64,000 nt of DNA from Coccinella septempunctata (taxonomy: Eukaryota > Arthropoda > Insecta > Coleoptera > Coccinellidae), in NCBI RefSeq assembly GCF_907165205.1, contig NC_058189.1:18846001-18910000 (forward strand), read 5' to 3'. The notes beneath the pieces are model-generated. The model saw only the letters and a program-made list of their open reading frames with translations. It was not told the DNA's origin and made no database searches. Positions within the stretch are counted from its first letter, which is position 1. Every line of letters starts with the position of its first letter. Positions 46,825 through 54,961 of the stretch are shown here, piece after piece. The translations under genes and the position numbers were made by a program.

Positions 46825-47794
46825 TTAGTTTTTTGATGCCACAATAGGTTGAACAGGAACAATCTTCGGCGAACCTTTAACATATTTTATGGTAATTCCT
46901 TTCTCTCCAGCAGCCTCTCTACGCTTTAGATCCTCCCTCACTTTTTTGATCTCATTCAATTGGGTTGGTGTCATATCATCAGAGATTTTTATTTTAGAAT
47001 ATGTAGTATTTTGAGTTAGTTTGGTTTTATTACGCAAAATCTTGGAAGGAATACTCGAACTAGAGAACTCTACCTTTATTGGTCTGTCTCCTTTGGCTTG
47101 TTTTCGCCCCAATCGTGATATACCAGTTATATGATCACATGCTCCAACAGTCACACACTCAACTATATTTCTAACTGTGGATGAGTTAGATTCGACATTT
47201 ATGTCTTCGGAAATTCCTCTTATTATAATATTATTGGATCTTCTGACTCTTTCTAAAATTTCATTGGGCGCCAAATAAGTAGCAAAATCGGAGTTCGACG
47301 ACTTCTCGGAGCACACAGACTGCAATTTCTTCACCTCTCTCTCGACAGATGCAACACTTGACACAAGTGACCCATGCGAAGATTGCAGATCGTTAATTTC
47401 TGCTCTCTGGCGAGCTATGAAAGAATTATGCTCTGATAATAACTCAGAATGCTTGTCAAGTCTTGTCACACATCCATCAAGACGAGTAGACATATCTTGC
47501 TGGGATTTCTTTATAGCTGAAATATCCTCTCCAATTAACGTTATCTTTTCCATAATCATTCTAAAGTACTCAGCCGTGGCTGCAGCACTAGATGTTGAGC
47601 TAGCAGAATTGCCTTCTCGTGTTGGATAAGCAATTTGGACAATTCCACATATTATTGCTGTCAGCAAAAAAGTTGAGTTCAGTCGATGTTAAATTTACGC
47701 ACCGACCATGATACACCTTATTACAAGAAGAACACGATAAGGTGTTATGTGCGCTTGAGATATCTTTATGACAAACCTCGCATTCTGCCGACAT
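46825..47794 (-). pseudogene. Element G ORF1: PHD finger plus coiled coil, one frameshift
   Basis: MSAECEVCHKDISSAHNTLS and the following 35 residues form a PHD-type finger (C..C, C..C, YHGRCV, then WNCPNC). A frameshift near 47625-47640 shifts from LSNTR to a frame with YPTREGNSASSTSSAAATAE, a long coiled coil, and the conserved ORF1 core NNIIIRGISEDIN, GISRLGRK, RPIKVEF, IKISDDMTPTQ. The stop is just before the ORF2 ATG. PHD fingers in LINE ORF1 are known from CR1-group elements; their chromatin role is unproven. Confidence 0.75.
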
Positions 47795-47810
47795 TTTGAC
47801 TCAAAAATTA

Positions 47811-48535
47811 TAGGAATTGAGGATTTGGAAAAAAAAAAAAAAAACAATGGTCACACGCTTCATTTGTACGGGTCTTTGTAAGAGACTTCAGTTTACGAAC
47901 ACCAGCAGACCACGGAGAAAAAGGAAAAACAAGGAATGGTCAAATACAGAGGAAACAAAAATGTATTTCGAAATATCGAATTATAATACCAGAAACCAGT
48001 ATTCGGAAACAATACACTATCATACAATCAAACACGCGTTAGCGATGCAATATGTCGACAAGCGATAACAGTATGTGCATCTGGCAACGAAACAGATAAG
48101 AATGCGATAATTAAAAGAATTTGTCGTTTTCTCGACAAAATTCAGAAATTTGAAGAATTATTGCGTAAATATACAAGCAAATTGTTTAGTGAAAGCTGGT
48201 CTGAACGACACCCTACCTTACATGCACAAAAATGCTATTTGAAAAAACTGAGCAAGCTGTATTATGGCACTCACTATCAACTTTTGTAGAGATGAACGAA
48301 AACGTGTGTCTCATTCAACGAATCGAATCATATAATATTATCATTATCATTATCATTATCATAATAATATTCGATAACACCGATAACACACGGTGCCACG
48401 ATAGAATAATTTGCTTTTTAGTATCGTGACTCGGTGTTGTTGAGGTCTTCTTCCACACCTTTCTGTGGAAACTTGGATTACGGGGTACTGACTACTGGCA
48501 GCGTTGCCATTCGTACGATAATTATCGTTTTGATT
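47811..48535. other. Flank of element G with a microsatellite
   Basis: AT-rich. A (TATCAT)n/(ATT)n microsatellite lies at 48337-48366. No gene seen. Confidence 0.4.
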
Positions 48536-49310
48536 TTATTTTGAAAATTATTTACCCAGTAAGCTAAAATGTCCGTAGATACTGAAATTTCAATGAATCT
48601 GTTTAATTATCGTCGTGCTTGTAGGCACCCTTTTTCACAAATTAATGCTTCATTCTGTAACACAGATACCATAAAACTAAAATCTACAACTTTGTCGGCA
48701 TTCTTTATAACAGTTACGGTTCTTTTTATGGGACGGCTTCTTTGGAAAGAGCAAAACGCAGATATCCCACAAGCTAGGGTGAGAAAAAAAAATCTCCTCC
48801 AAAAACTCGTTAAGTATGAACGAACGGACTGATGAGAAAAACGAGGGCTTTCGATCGAAACCATTATCGGAAAGATCCGTTGAGGTGCCATGCTAGTGTA
48901 ATATTTTTAACTTTTGATTATCTAATCTCGGTAACGGTAAGTAATAGAGAAAAACTAATTGTAGGATTGAAGAGAGCAAAACGCAGATATCCCACAAGCT
49001 AAGGTGAGAAATAATTTTTTCTTCTCTCAAAACTCGTAAAGTGTAAATGAACAAAACGAGAGCTTTAGGATGACACCAATATTGGAAAGATCCGTTGAGG
49101 TGCCCTGCTGGTGTAATATTACACCAGCAGGGCACTTTGAATTGTCTATTGATCATTGTATATAGTTGAGCAAAATAAACTAAGTGCTGAGCAAAACGAG
49201 GGCATAAAAATCGTTAAAGTTCTTTGAGGTGCTCTGCTAGTTTAATGCCGCTCAGCGAGCTGACTCTGGGGGTCGCGATCCGAACCGAAGGGACTGGTAC
49301 TCGTACCTGA
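48536..49310. repeat. Dispersed repeat X, left block
   Basis: The part 48560-48750 matches 60100-60370 (AAAATGTCCGTA, CATTCTGTAACA, ACAACTTTGTCGGCATTCT). It is followed by two ~200-bp modules with GAGCAAAACGCAGATATCCC, ACAAGCTAAGGTGAGAAA and GGAAAGATCCGTTGAGGTGC, the second ending in a perfect 36-bp palindrome (49100-49135). The CGCTCAGCGAGCTGACTCTG end (49250) recurs at 51821. No coding sense. Confidence 0.6.
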
Positions 49311-51419
49311 TTAACCCTTTTTTTAGATTCGATCGTAACCCGTGCGGGAGTGATCGAGTCGCCGATCTCGAAATGACCCAATCATTTCGATCATTCGGTC
49401 ATATTCGAGTTCGACCCGCCTCCGTCTTCTGGATACGAACATTACTACAGAATTCGACTGACTGACAACATTAAATGTTTATTTTCTCAATAGATTGTTT
49501 ATTTGACAAAAGATGGCAACTTTCATTTTCGCCCTATAGATGGATTGGTTGTTTTGGCATTGGTTGTAGGGTGTATCGCGTATCGCTGGTTGTCTATTCA
49601 AGAATAGGTATTGTAGCCTGTCGAGTCGAGATCGAAAGATATCATTAAGCGGAATTGAAGAGAAACTTTTCGAAAGAAATAAAATTCTACTAATTTAATG
49701 ATAACAGAAACCTCTTGATGTAGGACGACGCAATTTTTGGCTACATTCAGTCTGAAAATGCTGGACCATTTTAACGATCGAATTCTTTTGTTCGATTTCA
49801 AATATGAACTCGGTTGGATTTCTTCAACAGTCAAAACTCAGATTCTGTGTCTGTTTCGTATTAAAGCTTGACACAGGATATGAGATGAAAATTCCGTAGT
49901 TGTTATATCTTACATCTAGCTCGAAACTTTGACGATATTTCTTCATTTCGGTTTCTTTTATGCGTGACCAATCTGTTTAAATATGATAAACAATAGATAT
50001 CTTAGATTATGTATATAACACACATGATAGCAAAAAAAATTTCATGTGATTAGAAAATTTATATACTCACTAAAAATGAAATGATATTACCAAAAAGGGA
50101 TAATAATAATACGTTATAATATAGAAGATTCATTCAAATCGTCATTGAATATCGAATGCATTCACATCATAATTGAACAAGTAACATTGTACGGAGCAAC
50201 TGAAATTCAATTTTCAAGAATTCCAATGCAATATCTATGAACGAAAACGTGTCTGACAGAAAAAGGCAGCCACCTTCATGGCACACTAATCTAACAAAAA
50301 AAATGCTTGCTACCTTGGTAATCCCTAATATTAGGGATTTGCAATTTTTAAATTCAGAGAAAAAATTCGTATTTTGAAAATTGCCAGAATGGAGGTAAGC
50401 ATCGGAATACCTGCGAAAAATATTCTAACTCTAAGTGCCTCATTATGAAGAAAGCACATGCCGACAAGATCCTTATTAATCTTATTGGCTAATTTTGGAT
50501 AATTTATCACCTGCAATACAAACCAGACTAGGTAGGTGAAAGCACACAGGCACAAGCTGTACCTGCACGGACAAACCCTCTTGAGCTCATTATTAAGTGT
50601 CAATGATGATAATCTTTGTATTCAACATTTTACTTTAAGACGCATTTTGACGATGAAAATCTGTAACTACTGAGAACCCATTCATTCTATTCTCAACGAT
50701 TTATTTAGATGCTCGGCCAGAATCACGATAAATTGAATGAATGAAAAAAAATTTCATGTCTACCATTATGAATAAGCTTCAAGACAAAATTTTTCTTTAC
50801 GTTAATAATTCTTAATATATATGAAAATAGCCCAAGAAACTCGAAATATACATGTCACATTTGCCGATAGTAAACCTCGCCACTAAACCATTATAGATAG
50901 AATTTATAATTTCAAAGATTCAAAATTCCCAAAAATATTCCAGCCGGTTCAAAATATTTTTTAGGTTTCATAAAAATGTACCTATAGCTATAGCTATAGG
51001 TACATTAAGACCATTTCTTACACAACTACTCTGAAAATAAATCTCAAACATCTGGCAAAATAGAAAAATATTGCCACTGAGCGGGTTTGTAAAAACCCAA
51101 ACGAAGTTTCAGCACCATCCCTTTTTTATGATTTTTGCCGAACATTCCAGTTGACGAATTTTGGCACCATCTGGAAGACATTTTGGGAAAAAAATTTTCG
51201 GTCCTTGCATCACAGATACAGATGAAGATCAGTTGCATCGTTATCTTCGACCTGTGAACTGATCTTCCGAGCCCTATTTTTTCGTTGGACGTTTTTGAAG
51301 TGATTTTTTTTTATTCTCGCTCTACTGAACCGTGCTTGTGTCATTGGAACTATATTGACTGTTAATATTTACACTGACATTCTGGTAGTGATAAGTTTGG
51401 AAGTGGTGGACAAATTATT
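49311..51419. other. Sequence between the two X blocks
   Basis: About 2.1 kb, AT-rich, without a supported gene. A small palindrome TACCTATAGCTATAGCTATAGGTA-like run lies at 50980-51003. It may be the inside of a larger transposon whose ends are the X blocks, but no transposase was found. Confidence 0.35.
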
Positions 51420-51870
51420 TATTAATTTTTTTTTCTGCAAAAATTTCTCCTCCAAAAACTCGTAAAGTATAAATGAGCAAAACGAACGGGCTGATGAGCA
51501 AAACGGAGCAAAACTTTCGATCGAAACCAATATCGGAAAGATCCGTTAAGGTGCCATGCTAGTGTAATATTACACCAGCAGGGCACGTAACGGTAAGTGG
51601 TAGAGAAAAACTAATTGCAGAATTGAGAGGAGCAAAACGCAGATATCCCACAAGCTAAGGTAAGAAAAAAAAAATTTTTTTCTTCTCTGAAAACTCGTAA
51701 GGTGTAAATGAACAAAACGAACGGACTGGTGAGCAAAACGATAAACTAAGTTCTGAGCAAAACGAGGGCATAAAAATCGTAATATGTAGTTCTTTGAGGT
51801 GCTCTGCTAGTGTAATGCCGCTCAGCGAGCTGACTCTGGGGGTCGCGATCCGATTATTTAACCCTCAACT
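51420..51870. repeat. Dispersed repeat X, right block
   Basis: Repeats the modules of 48740-49270: CTCCTCCAAAAACTCGTAAA, GAGCAAAACGCAGATATCCC, a near-perfect 36-bp palindrome (51551-51586) and the CGCTCAGCGAGCTGACTCTG end followed by GGGGTCGCGATCCG (51821-51854). Confidence 0.65.
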
Positions 51871-52246
51871 CCGGTCAAAATGGATCGTATCGTAACTATC
51901 GTATCGTATGTTTCTCTGTTTTCGCGGGACGAAGTAGTCTTCTTATTTCCGCCGTCTTGTATAGTCTCTCTTTGTTTGTATCGCTTTACTTCTGTTTATT
52001 CCATTATTTCTCTAATCAGTGGATTATCGTGTATTTTCATTTTTTCTTCCAGTTTTTCGTTCATTTTTTGTAGGTGCTCTTTGATTGTGGGATATTCTAT
52101 ATCTTTGTGGAGTTGTTCATTCGTGTGATACCACGGTGCGTTTAGTGTCAGCCTTATCGATATGTTTTGAACTCTCCGAAGTGTTCTCATGTTCCTTTCT
52201 GTTGTGTTCTTCCAGCTTGTGGCTGCGTATGTCATCGGTCGAAGTA

Positions 52247-52586
52247 TCTAATATATAAAATTCTCGTGTCATAGTTTCCGTTACCATACTCCTCCGAAAC
52301 GGCTTGACCGATTTTGATGAAATTTTTTGTGCTTATCCGGTATCTATGAGAATCGGCCAACATCTATTTTTCATCCCCCTAAATTTTTTATTTCATTTTT
52401 TGGACAAAATTTTTAATCTCTATTTTTTTATGATACAACATACAAAAATACATACAATCCTCAATTTTCACCCTTCTACGATCAACCCTTATTTTTTAAT
52501 AGCCATTTTAGTAATTTAATAATTTTTTTTTAGAAATTACTAGGAAATTATTTATATGGCAAAACAACGTTTGCCGGGTCAGCTAG
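52247..52586 (+). mobile_element. Non-autonomous Helitron, 340 bp
   Basis: 5' TCTAATATATAAAATTCTCG, 3' hairpin GGCAAAACAACGTTTGCC, then GGGTCAGCTAG with the CTAG (CTRR) terminus at 52583-52586, inserted between A and T with no target duplication: all Helitron hallmarks. These ends are widespread among arthropod Helitrons. No Rep/helicase. Sits within RT relic F. Confidence 0.9.
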
Positions 52587-52601
52587 TTGTATTATATATC
52601 T

Positions 52602-53731
52602 TAGGCTGACCTAAGTTCAATGACGGACGGACCTGGTTAATGTGTATATATTTATATAAAGGGAGAGTCATTGAATCGTAAAAATATTTTACAGTAGATT
52701 ATTGAGGTCAAAACATGTACCATTTTTCCGATTTAGCCTTGATAAAAAGATTGACATCGGGTTTCATGAAACTTTGATTGTCCGATCAACGATTTGATAG
52801 TCACTCGATCACTCAACCGAAATCACTGAGACCTTTCATTTCTTAATATATTGAAAAAATAGCAATTGAGAATAATTAAATGGATGTATGAACATCATAA
52901 TTCGATGCGGGAATAATATTCTGATGATAATCATGACTGAATTATCGATAGAAAACAAATTGACGTCTATTCGTTCATCAAGCGTTGATTCCCTGATCAA
53001 GCTTTATGAAACCCGGGGATAGATTTTAAAAGAGTTGCATGCGGTCAAAGTAGGTACCCAATTTTTCGAATTTCATAGATAATTTTTATTTATGAACGCC
53101 AAATTACTCGAAATTCATTTCATTCGGTAAAACCGTTTGTGAGAACTGAAAATAATATTTTTTCATGTTTTTCAACAACCTCACCCTGTATATGCCTCCA
53201 GCTACTCAGCTTTCTACCCCGTATAGTGTTAAATAAAAATGATTTATTGGAAACAGAAGAATAATACAAGTGTATCACAACACAAAAACGAAAATATAAT
53301 AATCTTAATACAATGGTTGTGCATTACACTGTGGAATGAGAACAGGTCTTCAGGCTTTGCTAGAGAAGTTTCTTCACCCCCAAAATTTGAATGTCTGAAA
53401 TATTTGGTCAGGGAGGAAGACGCTGCTGCATTAATCATATTTTTATGTTTGTAACTTGAAACATGCCGTATATAATATACCTTCTTTCTCCAAATACAAT
53501 GCCGAATTGAACCTTCGTACATTGGACCATTGGATCAAGTTTTGTTTTTTTAAGGAATGGAAATTCTTTTGAAAGATTTTTGCACTTAATTTCTTTATTA
53601 TCCATCTCAAATTAATGATCTTGAGAAAAATACTGAATTAAATTCAAGATTTTGACGGACGTTTTCCAGTGACGGACTTCTTGGACGATTGACGGACTGT
53701 CCATCACAATGACGGACGTCTGGTCACCCTA
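52602..53731. mobile_element. hAT-like non-autonomous element with 8-bp target duplication
   Basis: TIRs TAGGCTGACC at 52602 and GGTCACCCTA at 53722-53731, with ATATATCT duplicated on each side (52594-52601 and 53732-53739). An 8-bp duplication and TAGGGTGACC-type ends point to hAT. 1130 bp, no transposase. Inside are several GACGGAC repeats near the right end. Inserted 15 bp from the Helitron in RT relic F; the related copy is at 42192. Confidence 0.88.
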
Positions 53732-54242
53732 ATATATCTTCATTTTGTTTGTTTTATCTAGTTTGCTCTTTCTGTTCAGTAATGGGTACATGAAACCTTT
53801 GATTGTTCTTGCTTTAACTTCGACGTTCCTGACGTGTTTGTTGAAATTCAATTTTTCGTCTAGGGTTATTCCTAGGTAGTTCACGCTTCTGGTCCATGGA
53901 ATTGGTACATTGTTTATTTTTACGTTATTCGAGGGTCCTCTTGTAGTAGAAAATGATTCCGGATTTGCTCTGATTTTCCATTTGCTCATCCATTCCTCTA
54001 TCCTGTGGCAATGTTTCTGCAGTTCCTTCTCTATTTTAGAGGTTACTCTTGAGCTAGTCAATATAGCCGTGTCATCTGCGTATGATGTAATGATTGCGTT
54101 CTCGAATTGAGACGTTTTTGTTTAATGTCAGATAGTGTTAGACCGAAGGAAATCAACTTACATACAGCGGAGCATTTTCCCGACCAAATCTAAGGAAAAT
54201 AGCAACAGACCAGTTACTAATTATCAGGATGTACTAATTAGT

Positions 54243-54258
54243 GGTTCTGAAAAGAACC
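54243..54258 (-). terminator. H2B histone 3' stem-loop
   Basis: Minus strand GGTTCTTTTCAGAACC, same as after H3, 31 nt past the H2B stop. Confidence 0.95.
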
Positions 54259-54289
54259 TATTGGGTTAGAACGTATGTGGTGTTCCACC

Positions 54290-54661
54290 TCATTTTGAAC
54301 TAGTGTACTTGGTGACTGCTTTGGTACCTTCGCTGACTGCGTGCTTAGCCAGCTCGCCAGGTAATAGAAGCCGTACCGCAGTCTGAATTTCCCTGCTGGT
54401 AATCGTAGAACGTTTATTGTAGTGAGCCAGTCTGCTCGCTTCAGCAGCGATACGTTCGAAGATATCATTCACAAAACTGTTCATGATACTCATAGCTTTG
54501 CTAGAAATACCGGTATCGGGATGCACTTGTTTCAATACCTTGTAAATGTAGATGGCGTAACTTTCCTTCCTCTTCCGTTTCTTCTTCTTATCAGTCTTGG
54601 AAATATTTTTCTGGGCCTTGCCCGCCTTTTTAGCCGCTTTTCCGCTAGTTTTCGGAGGCAT
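54290..54661 (-). CDS. H2B: Histone H2B (5' UTR disrupted by element D)
   Basis: Core histone, 123 residues from MPPKTSGKAAKKAGKAQKNI through the Lys-rich tail and the histone fold (KESYAIYIYKVLKQVHPDTG, FVNDIFERIAAEASRLAHYN) to AVTKYTSSK, including the Lys ubiquitinated in other species. The frame is intact. Only 22 nt of leader precede the ATG before the 11-bp target duplication and poly(A) of element D; the putative promoter lies 4.8 kb further upstream (59497-59580). Normal histone transcription of this copy is therefore doubtful, although coding has not decayed, which suggests a recent insertion. The upstream in-frame Met readings come from retroelement sequence and are not the start. 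Confidence 0.98.
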   Translation of the reverse strand: MPPKTSGKAAKKAGKAQKNISKTDKKKKRKRKESYAIYIYKVLKQVHPDTGISSKAMSIMNSFVNDIFERIAAEASRLAHYNKRSTITSREIQTAVRLLLPGELAKHAVSEGTKAVTKYTSSK

Positions 54662-54714
54662 CGTAATGTGGAAAAACTTTATCGAAAATATGGTTTTTTT
54701 TTTTTTTTTTTTTT

Positions 54715-54850
54715 GGTGTAGCAGGGGGAAAATCTGCAAACAGACGAACACACCCTCTGCTGAGGGGGAACAGTGTGGGGATTCTCACTCTCTGAGCTCG
54801 AGACCCACTAAAAACCCTTAACTGCTTCTTCATAGGTTCCGGGCATTTTG
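54715..54850 (-). promoter_or_regulatory. Conserved 3' terminal region of the A/C/D family
   Basis: The last ~130 bp before poly(A), sense GTTAAGGGTTTTTAGTGGGT to CCCCCTGCTACACC, is nearly the same in A, C, D and in the fragments at 31159 and 61361, although the coding regions of A and D are clearly diverged. It can fold as CACAC...GTGTG enclosing CCCTC...GAGGG. In C the loop is AGGA; D has one change there (CAGCAGAGGG). This is the likely RT recognition site on the template RNA. Confidence 0.6.
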
Positions 54851-54961
54851 CCTATTAACCAGTTGACTCTTATGGTTTCTGGACTCTCACACGATCATAG
54901 TCGTGTTGATAGTTGTATGCTGCCTATAGCTTTTATAGGTTAAGCTCTTCTTTGGTTACAT

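Larger units (their letters stand above)
43979..47810 (-). mobile_element. Element G: CR1-like non-LTR retrotransposon with PHD-finger ORF1
   Basis: Minus-strand element with ORF1, ORF2 starting 8 bp after ORF1 ends, a short 3' UTR and, in place of poly(A), an (AAT)n microsatellite tail (plus strand ATT repeats 43981-44001). Short tandem-repeat tails and PHD/esterase-type ORF1 proteins are known in the CR1/Crack/Daphne group. Only two frameshifts were seen, so the copy is young. The 5' end is not defined; an A-run at plus 47829-47844 (T-run on the element strand) lies just beyond ORF1. Confidence 0.75.
51880..54112 (-). pseudogene. Element F: Jockey-like RT relic carrying two nested transposons
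   Basis: Part 1 (54112-53732) reads FENAIITSYADDTAILTSSR (catalytic YADD), then KWKIRANPE, PWTRSVNYLGITLDEKLNFN and NKMKIY. Part 2 (52246-51880) reads LRPMTYAATSWKN, RVQNISIRLTLNAPWYHTNE, then DIEYPTIKEHLQKM. Removing the Helitron, the hAT and its duplicate 8 bp rejoins them in frame as KMKIYNTILRPMTYAATSWK. The 5' part of the element is missing; its edge lies 131 bp past the H2B stem-loop. Distinct from A-D but of the same broad clade. Confidence 0.82.

Noticed and set aside
48337..48366. (TATCAT)n run considered as a LINE tail
   Set aside because: No LINE coding sequence ends there; it is a plain microsatellite.
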